64,000 nucleotides of DNA from Corynebacterium ulceribovis DSM 45146 (GTDB lineage: Bacteria; Actinomycetota; Actinomycetes; Mycobacteriales; Mycobacteriaceae): NCBI RefSeq assembly GCF_000372445.1, contig NZ_AQUY01000001.1:155157-219156 (forward strand). The letters run 5' to 3'. Shown here one piece after another: positions 48,318-58,733 of the stretch; position 1 is the first letter of the stretch, and the number at the start of each line of letters is the position of its first letter. The position numbers and the translations under genes were made by a program. The notes beneath the pieces were generated by a model. The model was not told the origin of the DNA. It saw only the letters and a list, made by a program, of their open reading frames with translations, and did not search any database.

Positions 48318-50423
48318 GTGGCACTTCCAGTGCTTGACGACCTGAACAAGGTCCGCAATATCGGCATCATGGCCCACATCGATGCTGGTAAGACGACCAC
48401 GACCGAACGCATCCTCTTCTACACCGGTATCAGCCGTAAGGTGGGCGAAACCCACGACGGTGCATCCACCATGGACTGGATGGAGCAGGAAAAGGAACGC
48501 GGTATCACCATTACCTCCGCGGCTACCACCTGCTACTGGGGCGACAACCAGATCAACATCATCGACACCCCGGGCCACGTTGACTTCACCGTGGAAGTTG
48601 AACGTTCCCTGCGTGTCCTCGACGGCGCAGTTGCTGTCTTCGACGGCAAGGAAGGCGTTGAGCCACAGTCTGAGCAGGTTTGGCGTCAGGCTGAGAAGTA
48701 CGAAGTTCCACGTGTCTGCTTCGTGAACAAGATGGACAAGCTGGGCGCTGACTTCTACTACACCGTCGGCACCATCGTTGACCGCTTGGGTGCAAAGCCA
48801 TTGGTCATGCAGCTGCCAATCGGTGCTGAAGATGACTTCAACGGTGTCGTTGACCTCATCGACATGAAGGCACTGGTCTGGGAAGGCAAGGTCGACCCAG
48901 GTACCCCTGCTGACGTTCAGGAAATCCCAGCAGACCTGCAGGAAAAGGCTGAAGAGTACCGCGAGAAGCTGCTCGAAGCTGTTGCTGAATCTGATGAAGC
49001 TCTCATGGAGAAGTACTTCGGCGGCGAAGAGCTGACCAAGGAAGAAATCCAGGGCGCCATCCGCAAGATGACCGTGAACGCGGAAATCTACCCAGTGTTC
49101 TGTGGTACCGCATACAAGAACAAGGGTGTTCAGCCACTGCTGGACGCAATTGTTGCTTACCTGCCAAACCCACTGGACGTTGGCCACATCGATGCGCACG
49201 ACGTCAAGGACCCAGAGAAGATCATCGAACTGGCTCCTTCCAAGTCTGAGCCATTCTCCGCTCTGGCGTTCAAGATTGCTGCACACCCATTCTTCGGCCG
49301 TCTGACCTACGTCCGCGTGTACTCCGGTCAGGTTGCCTCCGGTGACCAGGTCATGAACTCGGTCAAGGGTAAGAAGGAACGCATCGGTAAGCTATACCAG
49401 ATGCACTCCAACAAGGAGAACCCAGTCGACAACGCTGTGGCTGGCCACATCTACGCTGTCGTTGGCCTGAAGGACACCACCACCGGTGACACCCTCTGCG
49501 CTACCGACCGCCCAGTCGTGCTGGAATCGATGGAATTCCCAGACCCAGTTATTGAGGTCGCCATCGAGCCTAAGACCAAGGCCGACCAGGAGAAGCTGGC
49601 TACCGCTATTCAGCGTCTGGCTGAAGAAGACCCAACCTTCACCGTGAAGCTGGACGACGAAACCGGCCAGACCGTCATCGGCGGTATGGGTGAGCTGCAC
49701 CTCGACGTCCTGGTTGACCGCATGAAGCGCGAATTCAAGGTCGAAGCTAACGTTGGTGCTCCACAGGTTGCCTACCGCGAAACCATTCGTAAGGCAGTCG
49801 AAAAGCTGGACTACACCCACAAGAAGCAGACCGGTGGTTCGGGCCAGTTCGCAAAGGTCATCATCTCCATCGAGCCTTACGAGCCAGAAGAAGGCGAAGA
49901 GGGCTACCTGTTCGCCAACGAGGTCACCGGTGGCCGCGTTCCGAAGGAATACATCCCTTCGGTCGACGCTGGTATTCAGGACGCAATGCAGTACGGCTTC
50001 CTGGCTGGTTACCCACTGGTCAACATCAAGGCCACCCTGCTTGACGGTGCTTACCACGACGTTGACTCCTCCGAAATGGCCTTCAAGATTGCTGGTCAGC
50101 AGGCTCTGAAGGAAGCTGTCCAGAAGGCTAAGCCAGTTCTGCTGGAGCCAATGATGGCCGTGGAAGTCATTACTCCTGAGGAATACATGGGCGAAGTTAT
50201 CGGTGACGTTAACTCCCGCCGTGGCCAGGTCAACGCAATGGAAGACCGCTCCGGCGCCAAGGTCGTCAAGGCGAAGGTCCCACTGTCCGAAATGTTCGGC
50301 TACGTTGGTGACCTGCGTTCCAAGACCCAGGGCCGCGCTAACTACTCGATGATCTTCGACTCCTACGCTGAGGTTCCTTCCTCCGTTGCAGCCGATATCA
50401 TTGCAGAGCGCACCGGCAACTAA
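48318..50423 (+). CDS. fusA: Elongation factor G
   Basis: 701 residues if started at GTG 48318, which gives [20 protein letters not shown] and aligns with the corynebacterial MAxEVLKDLNKV start. ATG 48303 (706) and GTG 48270 (717) are upstream alternatives. G motifs are AHIDAGKTT (19-27), DTPGH and NKMD. EF-G drives tRNA-mRNA translocation and, with RRF, ribosome recycling. It is followed by tuf after a 310-bp gap. Confidence 0.97.
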   Translation: MALPVLDDLNKVRNIGIMAHIDAGKTTTTERILFYTGISRKVGETHDGASTMDWMEQEKERGITITSAATTCYWGDNQINIIDTPGHVDFTVEVERSLRVLDGAVAVFDGKEGVEPQSEQVWRQAEKYEVPRVCFVNKMDKLGADFYYTVGTIVDRLGAKPLVMQLPIGAEDDFNGVVDLIDMKALVWEGKVDPGTPADVQEIPADLQEKAEEYREKLLEAVAESDEALMEKYFGGEELTKEEIQGAIRKMTVNAEIYPVFCGTAYKNKGVQPLLDAIVAYLPNPLDVGHIDAHDVKDPEKIIELAPSKSEPFSALAFKIAAHPFFGRLTYVRVYSGQVASGDQVMNSVKGKKERIGKLYQMHSNKENPVDNAVAGHIYAVVGLKDTTTGDTLCATDRPVVLESMEFPDPVIEVAIEPKTKADQEKLATAIQRLAEEDPTFTVKLDDETGQTVIGGMGELHLDVLVDRMKREFKVEANVGAPQVAYRETIRKAVEKLDYTHKKQTGGSGQFAKVIISIEPYEPEEGEEGYLFANEVTGGRVPKEYIPSVDAGIQDAMQYGFLAGYPLVNIKATLLDGAYHDVDSSEMAFKIAGQQALKEAVQKAKPVLLEPMMAVEVITPEEYMGEVIGDVNSRRGQVNAMEDRSGAKVVKAKVPLSEMFGYVGDLRSKTQGRANYSMIFDSYAEVPSSVAADIIAERTGN

Positions 50424-50733
50424 TTTTGCCTCCCAAGGGCAACTAGCCCAGCGCTAGTGCCCGGTCGGGCTGCTGCTGATAAGCCCAGTGCCAGTCAGCA
50501 TTCGGCAGTAGTTCGACGGGGTAGGGGTCGGCCCTCTGCTACCTGCTTTCGTGGCAAGGTAGTGGGGAGCCGGCCGTTACCCCGCGTCAATAGGGGCGGG
50601 TTTGTAAAACGGCCCGGTAACCCTTTAATATGCTGTAACTGGCAATCAATAAAAACGACCTGAGATTTTCTTGGGTCTAACCACCTACGTGGCTGCGAAA
50701 GTCGTAGCCACCGAGACGTCCAGGAGGACTAAA
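50424..50733 (+). promoter_or_regulatory. fusA-tuf intergenic region with candidate tuf promoter
   Basis: TTTGTAAAAC (50601) and TTTAATAT (50624-50631) form a reasonable -35/-10 pair for a separate tuf promoter. No gene is present. CGTCAATAGGGG at 50584 is a half-match to the 11-mer. Confidence 0.4.
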
Positions 50734-51924
50734 GTGGCGAAGGCTAAGTTCGAGCGTACAAAGCCGCACGTTAACATCGGTACCATTGGTCACGTTGACC
50801 ACGGTAAGACCACCACCACCGCTGCAATCACCAAGGTTCTGGCTGACAAGTTCCCAGACCTGAACGAATCTTTCGCTTACGACGCCATCGACAAGGCGCC
50901 GGAAGAGAAGGAACGCGGTATTACCATTAACGTTTCTCACGTTGAATACCAGACTGAGAAGCGCCACTACGCACACGTTGACGCCCCAGGCCACGCCGAC
51001 TACATCAAGAACATGATTACCGGTGCTGCTCAGATGGACGGCGCTATCCTCGTTGTTGCTGCAACCGACGGCCCAATGCCACAGACCCGTGAGCACGTGC
51101 TGCTGGCTCGCCAGGTTGGCGTTCCATACATCCTGGTTGCACTGAACAAGTGCGACATGGTTGAAGACGAAGAGCTCCTCGAGCTCGTCGAAATGGAAGT
51201 TCGTGAACTGCTGGCTGAGCAGGACTACGACGAAGAAGCTCCAATCGTTCACATCTCCGCTCTGGGCGCCCTGAACGGCGAAGAGAAGTGGGTTGAGTCC
51301 GTTGCTGAGCTGATGGAAGCTGTGGACGAGAACGTTCCAGACCCAGTTCGTGAAACCGAGAAGCCATTCCTCATGCCTATTGAGGACATCTTCACCATTA
51401 CCGGTCGTGGCACCGTTGCTACCGGTCGTGTTGAGCGCGGTCAGCTGAACGTCAACGACGAAGTTGAAATTCTGGGTATCAAGGAAAAGTCCCAGAAGAC
51501 CACCGTCACCGGTATCGAAATGTTCCGCAAGCTGCTTGACTACACCGAAGCTGGCGACAACTGTGGTCTGCTGCTCCGCGGTATCAAGCGCGAAGACATC
51601 GAGCGTGGCCAGATTGTTGCTAAGCCAGGCGCTTACACCCCTCACACCGAGTTCGAGGGCTCTGTCTACGTCCTGTCCAAGGAAGAAGGCGGCCGCCACA
51701 CCCCATTCTTCGACAACTACCGTCCACAGTTCTACTTCCGCACTACCGACGTTACCGGTGTTGTGAAGTTGCCTGAGGGCACCGAGATGGTCATGCCTGG
51801 CGACAACGTCGACATGTCCGTCACCCTGATTCAGCCAGTCGCAATGGACGAGGGCCTGCGTTTCGCTATCCGCGAAGGCTCCCGTACCGTTGGTGCCGGC
51901 CGTGTCACCAAGATCATCAAGTAA
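50734..51924 (+). CDS. tuf: Elongation factor Tu
   Basis: 396 residues from GTG 50734 with CAGGAGGACTAAA before it; the longer open frame to 50671 is not conserved. G motifs are GHVDHGKTT (19-27), DAPGH and NKCD. It delivers aminoacyl-tRNA to the A site. This is the only tuf copy in the window. A strong bidirectional-looking hairpin follows. Confidence 0.99.
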   Translation: MAKAKFERTKPHVNIGTIGHVDHGKTTTTAAITKVLADKFPDLNESFAYDAIDKAPEEKERGITINVSHVEYQTEKRHYAHVDAPGHADYIKNMITGAAQMDGAILVVAATDGPMPQTREHVLLARQVGVPYILVALNKCDMVEDEELLELVEMEVRELLAEQDYDEEAPIVHISALGALNGEEKWVESVAELMEAVDENVPDPVRETEKPFLMPIEDIFTITGRGTVATGRVERGQLNVNDEVEILGIKEKSQKTTVTGIEMFRKLLDYTEAGDNCGLLLRGIKREDIERGQIVAKPGAYTPHTEFEGSVYVLSKEEGGRHTPFFDNYRPQFYFRTTDVTGVVKLPEGTEMVMPGDNVDMSVTLIQPVAMDEGLRFAIREGSRTVGAGRVTKIIK

Positions 51925-51930
51925 GCAATT

Positions 51931-51941
51931 GCTTGTTGACG
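51931..51941 (+). repeat. GCTTRTTGACG dispersed motif (G form)
   Basis: GCTTGTTGACGAATAGG, six bases after the tuf stop and before its terminator. Confidence 0.65.
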
Positions 51942-51976
51942 AATAGGTGGCCCGCATGGGCCATCTCACTGCTTTG

Positions 51977-52004
51977 AACCTCACACCAGCAGGTGTGAGG
52001 TTTT
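51977..52004 (+). terminator. Terminator of tuf, possibly shared with the convergent operon
   Basis: AACCTCACACC-AGC-AGGTGTGAGGTTTT. The minus-strand operon ends 15 bp away, so the hairpin can serve both directions although only the plus side has a clear T-tract. Confidence 0.88.
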
Positions 52005-52018
52005 CTGCGTTCTATGGG

Positions 52019-52585
52019 CTAATAGCTTTCCCGCGGCACAGTGCCCAAATGAATGAGGAAGCGCACCGCCAAATCACGGCCCTCGACCGCACTTGCGACG
52101 TATTGGCGCTGACGAATTAACTCATCGCGCAGCTCTACGACGTCATATTGCGGTGGGACATCGACAATGATCGTCAGCGTTTCGGTGCCCCGGTCCAACT
52201 CAGCCTTGCCTCGGGCACGAGTGACATTCGGCAGCGTAGCGATATCATCAGCAACTGCCTTAGCTATCAGCTGCAGTGAGTAGTCAATGGTGCCGGTCTC
52301 ATTCGACTGTCGCGAATACACTTGTTGTGGCTGCCGAGTGCGAAAATTCGCCCACACTAGCAGCGCAATAAACAGCACGCCGACAGTAGCGACTGCGGTG
52401 AGAATCCACGACCAGCCATCACGCAGCGACCACGTGGTCGCTTCCCGCCAGTCAATGTTCTCTACCAAGTAGCGTGCGGGTGGCCAACTCAGCGCATCAC
52501 CGATGGCCCATGCGCCAACCAGGAATAAGGAAAGACCCAAGAGCGCGGTGAATATTCGGTTGAGTGTGCCTGCCAGTTCACTCAT
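52019..52585 (-). CDS. AmaP-like alkaline-shock membrane anchor
   Basis: 188 residues, last of seven coupled genes. Two N-terminal membrane helices (RIFTALLGLSLFLVGAWAIG and WILTAVATVGVLFIALLVWA) are followed by a soluble alpha/beta domain. This layout matches AmaP, which anchors Asp23-type proteins to the membrane in Gram-positives. Overlap of four bases with the preceding gene implies cotranslation. Confidence 0.75.
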   Translation of the reverse strand: MSELAGTLNRIFTALLGLSLFLVGAWAIGDALSWPPARYLVENIDWREATTWSLRDGWSWILTAVATVGVLFIALLVWANFRTRQPQQVYSRQSNETGTIDYSLQLIAKAVADDIATLPNVTRARGKAELDRGTETLTIIVDVPPQYDVVELRDELIRQRQYVASAVEGRDLAVRFLIHLGTVPRESY

Positions 52586-53214
52586 TTGCCGCTCCTTCGT
52601 TTCAAATCACTGAGGTGCTCGTCGCGAAGTTCCTCCGGTGTGTAGCCGAGCAAAGAGACATTGACCTTCAGCTCTGGAGTGTCTTCCAATACGTCAACAA
52701 GCGGGGTGACGGCCTTTTCTACCCGTGAGCGCAACTCCTCCACGGACGCGCCACCACCGCGGGCGTTAATAATGACGCGGCGGCCATAGAAGGTGCTGTG
52801 CACTCCCATAATTCCCGGCACCATTTCCGCTGTGGCCGAACACATGCGGCAGAAGTCGACGGGGCGGGTCCATAGATCATGCTCGGCGGGGGACAGGCGG
52901 ATATGTGTGCGGCGGCGGGGCAGCGAAGCGACCACCATGAGGCCAATTCCGATCGCGATGACGGCTAGCCCAGCTGGCACCACCCACCACTGCCACGGGG
53001 CATCGGCAAGCCAGCCGAAAATGATGGGTATCCATTGGTCGCCATTGACTAGGTCAGCTCGGACCAAAATATCGCGTACCGCAATGACGATGATGGCAAT
53101 GATGACCGGCACAACAGTGGCTGCGACCGCAAGCGCGCCAGGTGCAGCAGCCGGGCGCCGGCTCGGCCTTAGTCCGAAGGACACCGGGGTAGCGGGGTGG
53201 TGTCGCGAATCCAT
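52582..53214 (-). CDS. DUF6286-type membrane protein
   Basis: 210 residues from the ATG at 53214 that overlaps the upstream stop (TAATG). Two membrane helices near residues 27-47 and 75-96 (AVAATVVPVIIAIIVIAV and WVVPAGLAVIAIGIGLMVVA) precede a soluble domain with RVEKAVTPLVDVLEDTPELK. Such proteins recur in Asp23/AmaP operons of actinobacteria. The name DUF6286 is from memory of this context, not a search. Confidence 0.65.
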   Translation of the reverse strand: MDSRHHPATPVSFGLRPSRRPAAAPGALAVAATVVPVIIAIIVIAVRDILVRADLVNGDQWIPIIFGWLADAPWQWWVVPAGLAVIAIGIGLMVVASLPRRRTHIRLSPAEHDLWTRPVDFCRMCSATAEMVPGIMGVHSTFYGRRVIINARGGGASVEELRSRVEKAVTPLVDVLEDTPELKVNVSLLGYTPEELRDEHLSDLKRRSGK

Positions 53215-53714
53215 TACAGCTCCTTCCGCGGAACGAAGGGCGTTACGGTGATGGGGATAAACGGCTCGAGTGGGCGGGGCTCTGGAATCGCCACAATGGA
53301 CAGGGGCGATGCCACGACGGGGCGCAGCCGCGGCGCAGGGGCGCCGACACTGGCATCGGGAGCCGTCAGCTTCGCCGGAACTACCGCGCCGACAGAAACA
53401 TTGACCGATACCACCGGGATGTGCGTGAACTCTGTAACCCACTGCGTGATGGTTGCCCGAACCGCCGCCGCGACATCTGCGACCGGCGAGGGCCATGTCG
53501 CGGCGATCATCGCCTCGACTGCGATAGCGCTGCCGTCACTATCCATGAATAGCTCCACCCGAGGTAGCGGCCGTCGAGTAAGCCGATCAAACCCGCTCGC
53601 GTGCCGAACAGTGCCAGGAACTGAGTCAATGGCGCGGGAAATGATGGCCGCGATGGCGCGCTCTTCAACAATGGTGCTGCCGGTGGGACCGTGGTGAATA
53701 CGCGAAGTAGGCAT
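53214..53714 (-). CDS. Asp23/Gls24-like protein (second copy)
   Basis: 166 residues from ATG 53714, preceded by AAGGAGCGCTA; the frame extends to 53768 without a better start. IVEERAIAAIISRAIDSVPG near the start and VRATITQWVTEFTHIPVVSV later are the Asp23 core pattern. The C-terminal third is Pro-rich and unlike canonical Asp23. Confidence 0.7.
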   Translation of the reverse strand: MPTSRIHHGPTGSTIVEERAIAAIISRAIDSVPGTVRHASGFDRLTRRPLPRVELFMDSDGSAIAVEAMIAATWPSPVADVAAAVRATITQWVTEFTHIPVVSVNVSVGAVVPAKLTAPDASVGAPAPRLRPVVASPLSIVAIPEPRPLEPFIPITVTPFVPRKEL

Positions 53715-53944
53715 TAGCGCTCCTTCCTCGGGGCAGTACCCGCCGACGGCCGGAAGGAGTCGAACCACTGTGCCGCGGAGCGCAAGGACAACGTGCTGAC
53801 ATCAACGCGACCCGTGAACTGCGCTGCCAAAATACCGCCGACCAGTGCGAATGCGACTGCCAGCAGGAAGCCGCCAAGGCCGCCGACAATTGCGGCAATC
53901 GCTAACAAGATGCCGACCAAGGCGCCGAACTGGGGTGCACTCAT
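53714..53944 (-). CDS. Small membrane protein of the Asp23 operon (DUF2273-like)
   Basis: 76 residues. Two closely spaced helices (LVGILLAIAAIVGGLGGFLL and VAFALVGGILAAQF) and a short basic tail. This size and topology match the small hydrophobic partner found beside amaP genes. Its stop and start overlap both neighbours. Confidence 0.75.
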   Translation of the reverse strand: MSAPQFGALVGILLAIAAIVGGLGGFLLAVAFALVGGILAAQFTGRVDVSTLSLRSAAQWFDSFRPSAGTAPRKER

Positions 53945-54303
53945 CGCTTCGGCCTTTCAGTTCCTGGATCCTCGTTATAGCCTTGTTCGACCTCGTCGGC
54001 GAGGGTTTCCAAAAAGTCAGACATCCGGTCGATAGTGCGGTTAGTGGCACTGCGGAACTTCGCCAAACGGCGCACCGCGACCCGCGCCGCTTTGCGCGTG
54101 GCCTCATCATCGCCGAGGCCGCGCAGGAAACCTGGGACGGGAAGCTGCTCCAATTGGCTGCGGAGCTGCCACTTACGGTCGAGCGCATCCAATTCGCTGA
54201 TGAGCTCATCCTGATTGCCGCCGCGGTCGGGATGGTGTCGACGGATAATCTCGCGGCGCTGCGCCAGATAACGTGGATCTGTTGGGCGAAGTGGTTTATT
54301 CAT
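53941..54303 (-). CDS. Small J-domain-like protein (HPD motif)
   Basis: 120 residues from ATG 54303. The N-terminus PRYLAQRREIIRRHHPDRGG contains HPDRGG, the signature of the DnaJ loop that stimulates Hsp70 ATPase, followed by NQDELISELDALDRK. No Gly/Phe or zinc-finger region follows, so it is a bare J-like domain with a charged helical C-terminus (ATRKAARVAVRRLAKFRSAT). A DnaJ-like cochaperone within an envelope-stress operon is unusual; the fold is inference from one motif. Confidence 0.6.
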   Translation of the reverse strand: MNKPLRPTDPRYLAQRREIIRRHHPDRGGNQDELISELDALDRKWQLRSQLEQLPVPGFLRGLGDDEATRKAARVAVRRLAKFRSATNRTIDRMSDFLETLADEVEQGYNEDPGTERPKR

Positions 54304-54649
54304 ATGGCTCCAACTCCCTTGGGGCGGGCACAGCGTCGCTGGCAATCGCCCGCGCGCGTGTCACGCCGGACTCCGGATACTGCTGAAGAATGTGCATCAC
54401 CTCGGAATGGACCTGCGAAACCACGTCGGGAAGCATCCGCGGCCGGCGAATATCAACCTCGACGGTCACATGCACATCCAGCTGGTTGCCGGTGACGGCT
54501 AAGCCAGGCACCCGCAGTCGCGGGTAGAGCAACGCCAACTCGCCAACGACTCCGTGGTACATCCCAGCCACCCCAGGAACCGCCATAGCGGCAGCGGCAA
54601 TAGCCTGGGCAGCCTCCGGTGGTAGGTATGGTTCGAATCCGGGGTTCAT
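54296..54649 (-). CDS. Asp23/Gls24-like protein
   Basis: 117 residues, a short relative of the upstream Asp23 protein. VPGVAGMYHGVVGELALLYP and DIRRPRMLPDVVSQVHSEVM are its Asp23-like segments. It overlaps the J-like gene by eight bases. Confidence 0.65.
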   Translation of the reverse strand: MNPGFEPYLPPEAAQAIAAAAMAVPGVAGMYHGVVGELALLYPRLRVPGLAVTGNQLDVHVTVEVDIRRPRMLPDVVSQVHSEVMHILQQYPESGVTRARAIASDAVPAPRELEPYE

Positions 54650-54658
54650 TGCTATGCC

Positions 54659-55078
54659 CTAAACTTCAGCAGCGTCGACGTCTTCAATACCCAGATAGAT
54701 GTCATGGATGTGAATATTGACGCCGGTGACGGTCAGCCCAGTCATCCGCTCAACTGAGACAATCACATTGCGCCGAATTGCTTCGGCTAGTTCATGCAGC
54801 GCCACCCCATACTCGGCAATAACCCCAACCTGGACCGTGGCCTTTGTGCCGGAGACTTCCACGGAAATGCCGGGTTGACCTGCCGGTCGTGGGGCAGGCT
54901 GGATCCGATCCCGCAATGCGGCAGTTCGATTAGCAGCAGTACCTAAATCGTGGACGCCTGAAACCTCACTCGCTGCCATCGCCGCGACTTTCGCCACCAC
55001 CGTGTCCGAAATCATGGTGCTGCCGCGTTCGGTAACGAGATCGGGCGAATCCGAGTTAAGTGCGAACGGGTCAGTCAT
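54659..55078 (-). CDS. Asp23/Gls24 family envelope-stress protein
   Basis: 139 residues from ATG 55078, preceded by GAGAGGAAGCCGCC. The family core is seen in ISDTVVAKVAAMAASEVSGV, then HDLGTAANR, VEVSGTKATVQVGVIAEYGV and NVIVSVERMTGLTVTGVNIH. Asp23 proteins associate with the membrane through AmaP and respond to alkaline or cell-envelope stress in Staphylococcus. It is the first gene of the operon; the promoter lies in the 535 bp up to rpsJ. Confidence 0.88.
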   Translation of the reverse strand: MTDPFALNSDSPDLVTERGSTMISDTVVAKVAAMAASEVSGVHDLGTAANRTAALRDRIQPAPRPAGQPGISVEVSGTKATVQVGVIAEYGVALHELAEAIRRNVIVSVERMTGLTVTGVNIHIHDIYLGIEDVDAAEV

Positions 55079-55613
55079 GGCGGCTTCCTCTCGACAAAAA
55101 CGATGCACCCTATATATTGCCCGCTTCTATTCAGCTCCGCATTAACCTTGAGCCAGTGACGCTGCTCACCTGAACCTATGACGAATGCCTCGCTGCAGCT
55201 CGGGGCCATAAACGTCAACAAGCAGGGATTTGGAATACCACCATCCGACGTGCTTTAATAGCCAGGTTACTTCAACAACGTCGTACTAGCTGCGGCGATG
55301 GTGGAGTGAGCATGACCAACCTTCTCGTGGACTGCAATCGTAAGTTCACGGGACCGGAGTGGTGCATGGCAAATACACAGCGGCAGTTGGAATATAGGCC
55401 CTTTTCTGGCCGACGATTTTCACCATATTGGTTTCGTCACCACGGGGGACCCTCTTCCACCTTGAGATTCGGGTGATGATCCGTCCTCTATGCGCGCATG
55501 TAGGCGCAGCATCATGAAGGTTCACACGAAGTACAGACGATTTTCAAGAGAACACTGGCGCTGGCCAGGCATTACGCCAAGACAGTGACCAAATAGTGAG
55601 GAAGAGGACAAGC
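55079..55613. promoter_or_regulatory. Divergent control region between the Asp23 operon and the S10 operon
   Basis: 535 bp with no gene. It carries one 11-mer (55213-55223) and must hold the S10 promoter and leader. I could not pick a convincing S10 leader structure. Confidence 0.5.
55213..55223 (-). repeat. GCTTRTTGACG dispersed motif (G form)
   Basis: AAACGTCAACAAGC on the plus strand, with the extended TTT flank, in the S10 upstream region. Confidence 0.7.
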
Positions 55614-55919
55614 GTGGCGGGACAAAAGATCCGCATCAGGCTGAAGGCCTACGACCACGAGGCGATTGACGCGTCCGCGCGCACCATCGTCGAGACGGTC
55701 ACCCGCACGGGTGCCCGAGTGGTCGGCCCAGTGCCGTTGCCCACCGAAAAGAACGTGTACTGCGTCATCCGTTCGCCGCACAAGTACAAGGACTCGCGCG
55801 AGCACTTTGAGATGCGTACGCACAAGCGACTGATCGATATTCTCGACCCGACCTCCAAGACGGTGGACGCGCTGATGCGCATTGACCTGCCGTCCAGCGT
55901 TGACGTCAAGATTCAGTAG
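55614..55919 (+). CDS. rpsJ: 30S ribosomal protein S10
   Basis: 101 residues from GTG 55614 with GAGGAAGAGGAC upstream; the open frame continues 18 bases further. [20 protein letters not shown] is the conserved start. S10 also acts as NusE in antitermination and contacts NusG. Confidence 0.98.
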   Translation: MAGQKIRIRLKAYDHEAIDASARTIVETVTRTGARVVGPVPLPTEKNVYCVIRSPHKYKDSREHFEMRTHKRLIDILDPTSKTVDALMRIDLPSSVDVKIQ

Positions 55920-55949
55920 ACCTGGACTTAAAGGCAGCGGAGACTAGAT

Positions 55950-56606
55950 ATGAGTGAAATTGAGATGAAGGGCATCCTGGGCCGCAAGCTCGGCATGACC
56001 CAGATTTTCGATGACCAGAACCGGGTTGTTCCCGTCACGGTCGTCGAGGCTGGGCCATGCGTTGTGACTCAGGTGCGCACTGAGGAAGTTGACGGCTACA
56101 GCGCCGTGCAGCTCGCATTCGGCGAAATTGACCCACGTAAGGTCAACAAGCCAGCAACCGGCCACTTTGCAAAGGCCGGCGTAACCCCACGTCGCCACAC
56201 CGTGGAAATCCGTACCCCGAATGCTTCGGAGTACGAGGTTGGCCAGGAAGTTGGCGTGGACATTTTTGATGGCGTCGAGTTTGTCGACGTTACCGGCACC
56301 ACCAAGGGCAAAGGCTTTGCCGGTGGCATGAAGCGCCACGGCTTTGCTGGCCAGGGCGCTGCACACGGTAACCAGGCTGCTCACCGCCGTGTCGGTGGTA
56401 TTGGCGCTTGCGCTACTCCAGGCCGCATCTTCAAGGGTAAGAAGATGGCTGGCCGCATGGGTGGCGACCGCGTTACCACCCAAAACCTGAAGGTTCAGAA
56501 GGTTGACGCTGACTCGAACTTGCTGCTCATCAAGGGCGCAATTCCGGGTGCACGCGGCGGCCTGCTGATTGTAAAGACTGCTGTTAAGGGTGGTGCTCAC
56601 GCATGA
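55950..56606 (+). CDS. rplC: 50S ribosomal protein L3
   Basis: 218 residues. [20 protein letters not shown] and [20 protein letters not shown] (the loop reaching the peptidyl-transferase centre) are diagnostic. It initiates 50S assembly. rplD overlaps its end by four bases. Confidence 0.98.
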   Translation: MSEIEMKGILGRKLGMTQIFDDQNRVVPVTVVEAGPCVVTQVRTEEVDGYSAVQLAFGEIDPRKVNKPATGHFAKAGVTPRRHTVEIRTPNASEYEVGQEVGVDIFDGVEFVDVTGTTKGKGFAGGMKRHGFAGQGAAHGNQAAHRRVGGIGACATPGRIFKGKKMAGRMGGDRVTTQNLKVQKVDADSNLLLIKGAIPGARGGLLIVKTAVKGGAHA

Positions 56607-57256
56607 CCAATCTGAAGCTTGACGTCCATACCGTTGACGGTAAGACCAACGGCTCTGTGGAACTGCCAGCAGAAATCTTCGACGCAGAAGTTTCCGTGGC
56701 AACCATGCACCAGGTCGTTATCGGCCAGATGGCTGCCCGTCGTCAGGGCACTCACGCCACCAAGACCCGCGGTGAAGTCCGCGGTGGTGGTAAGAAGCCA
56801 TTCCGTCAGAAGGGCACCGGTCGTGCGCGCCAGGGTTCCATCCGCGCGCCACACTTCACCGGCGGTGGCACCGTTCATGGTCCACAGCCACGTGATTACG
56901 ACCAGCGCACCCCAAAGAAGATGAAGGCAGCTGCTCTGCGCGGCGCCCTCACCGACCGTGCTCGCCACGATCGCATCCACGTGGTCGAGGAACTGGTTTC
57001 GGGTCAGACCCCGTCCACCAAGTCCGCTCGCGCGTTCATCGAGCGCCTGACCGACCGCAAGTCGGTGCTGGTTGTGCTTGGCAAGGCTGACGAGACTTCC
57101 TGGAAGTCCGCTCGCAACCTGCCAGGCGTGCACATCCTGAGCGAAGATCAGCTGAACACCTACGACGTGCTCAACTCTGACGACGTCGTGTTCGGTGTCG
57201 AGGCCCTGAACGCCTTCATCAACCGCGCCGCAGGCGTGCAGAAGGAGGAGAAGTAA
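56603..57256 (+). CDS. rplD: 50S ribosomal protein L4
   Basis: 217 residues. [20 protein letters not shown] is the conserved extended loop that lines the peptide exit tunnel near the macrolide site; I see no unusual change in it. Stop and start overlap rplW by one base. Confidence 0.98.
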   Translation: MTNLKLDVHTVDGKTNGSVELPAEIFDAEVSVATMHQVVIGQMAARRQGTHATKTRGEVRGGGKKPFRQKGTGRARQGSIRAPHFTGGGTVHGPQPRDYDQRTPKKMKAAALRGALTDRARHDRIHVVEELVSGQTPSTKSARAFIERLTDRKSVLVVLGKADETSWKSARNLPGVHILSEDQLNTYDVLNSDDVVFGVEALNAFINRAAGVQKEEK

Positions 57257-57561
57257 TGGCTAAGATTGCTGACCCACGTGACATCATCATCGCACCGGTG
57301 GTCTCGGAGAAGTCCTACGGACTGATGGAGCAGAACGTGTACACGTTCCTGGTGCGCCCAGATTCCAACAAGACTCAGATCAAGATCGCGGTCGAGCAGA
57401 TCTTTGGCACCAAGGTTTCCAGCGTGAACACCGTGAACCGTGAGGGTAAGCGCAAGCGCACCCGCACCGGTTTCGGCCAGCGCAAGGCAACCAAGCGCGC
57501 CTACGTGACTCTCGCAGCCGGCAGCGATCCAATCGACATCTTCGGTGGCTCGGCTCAGTAG
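57256..57561 (+). CDS. rplW: 50S ribosomal protein L23
   Basis: 101 residues. L23 sits at the exit of the peptide tunnel and is the docking point for trigger factor and [23 protein letters not shown] is the usual N-terminal segment. Confidence 0.97.
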   Translation: MAKIADPRDIIIAPVVSEKSYGLMEQNVYTFLVRPDSNKTQIKIAVEQIFGTKVSSVNTVNREGKRKRTRTGFGQRKATKRAYVTLAAGSDPIDIFGGSAQ

Positions 57562-57593
57562 GCCGCGCCGAGGAAGTTTAAGGACGAAACAGT

Positions 57594-58436
57594 ATGGCTA
57601 TTCGTAAGTACAAGCCGACTACGCCGGGTCGCCGCCAGAGCTCCGTCTCCGAGTTCAGCGAAATCACTCGCTCTACCCCAGAGAAGTCTCTGCTGCGCCC
57701 GCTGTCGAAGAAGGGTGGACGTAACGTCCACGGACACATCACTACCCGTCACAAGGGTGGTGGCCACAAGCGCCGTTACCGCGTCATCGACTTCCGTCGT
57801 AACGACAAGGACGGCGTGCCGGCAAAGGTCGCTCACATCGAGTACGACCCGAACCGCACCGCAAACATCGCACTGCTGCACTACGTCGACGGTGAGAAGC
57901 GCTACATCATCGCGCCTCGTAACCTGAAGCAGGGTGCAATGGTCGAATCCGGTCCAAACGCAGACATCAAGCCAGGCAACAACCTGCCACTGCGCAACAT
58001 CCCAACCGGTACCACCATTCACGCAGTTGAACTGAAGCCAGGCGGCGGCGCTAAGCTCGCTCGTTCCGCTGGTACTTCTATCCAGCTGCTGGGTAAGGAA
58101 GGCAAGTACGCTGTGCTGCGTATGCCATCTTCCGAAATCCGTCGTGTGGACTACCGCTGCCGCGCAACTGTTGGTGAGGTCGGCAACGCTGACCAGATCA
58201 ACATTCGCTGGGGTAAAGCCGGTCGTATGCGTTGGAAGGGCTGGCGCCCACAGGTCCGCGGTGTTGTTATGAACCCAGTGGACCACCCACACGGTGGTGG
58301 TGAAGGTAAGACCTCTGGTGGTCGTCACCCAGTGTCGCCATGGGGCAAGAAGGAAGTTCGCACCCGTAAGCCGAACCGCCCTAGCGACAACATGATTGTT
58401 CGCCGCCGTCGTCCAAACAAGAGCAAGAAGCGCTAA
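57594..58436 (+). CDS. rplB: 50S ribosomal protein L2
   Basis: 280 residues. [20 protein letters not shown] is the peptidyl-transferase loop with the essential histidine. It binds 23S domain IV and bridges to the small subunit. Confidence 0.98.
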   Translation: MAIRKYKPTTPGRRQSSVSEFSEITRSTPEKSLLRPLSKKGGRNVHGHITTRHKGGGHKRRYRVIDFRRNDKDGVPAKVAHIEYDPNRTANIALLHYVDGEKRYIIAPRNLKQGAMVESGPNADIKPGNNLPLRNIPTGTTIHAVELKPGGGAKLARSAGTSIQLLGKEGKYAVLRMPSSEIRRVDYRCRATVGEVGNADQINIRWGKAGRMRWKGWRPQVRGVVMNPVDHPHGGGEGKTSGGRHPVSPWGKKEVRTRKPNRPSDNMIVRRRRPNKSKKR

Positions 58437-58451
58437 GAGGAGGTAAACAGT

Positions 58452-58730
58452 ATGCCCCGCAGTCTGAAGAAGGGTCCCTTCGTAGACGAGCACCTCCTCA
58501 ACAAGGTCGACGCTCAAAACGAAAAGGGTACCAAGCAGGTCATCAAGACCTGGTCACGCCGTTCTACCATTTTGCCTGACTTCATCGGTCACACCTTTGC
58601 CGTCCACGACGGCCGGAAGCACGTTCCGGTCTTCATCGACGACTCCATGGTTGGCCACAAGTTGGGTGAATTTGCACCTACCAAGACCTTCAAGGGTCAC
58701 GTCAAGGAAGACAAGAAGGGACGTCGATAA
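58452..58730 (+). CDS. rpsS: 30S ribosomal protein S19
   Basis: 92 residues, [20 protein letters not shown]. It lies in the S10 operon between rplB and rplV and forms a head complex with S13 on 16S rRNA. Confidence 0.97.
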   Translation: MPRSLKKGPFVDEHLLNKVDAQNEKGTKQVIKTWSRRSTILPDFIGHTFAVHDGRKHVPVFIDDSMVGHKLGEFAPTKTFKGHVKEDKKGRR

Positions 58731-58733
58731 GCG

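Noticed and set aside
50677..51984. 435-codon minus-strand open frame
   Set aside because: Antisense to tuf.
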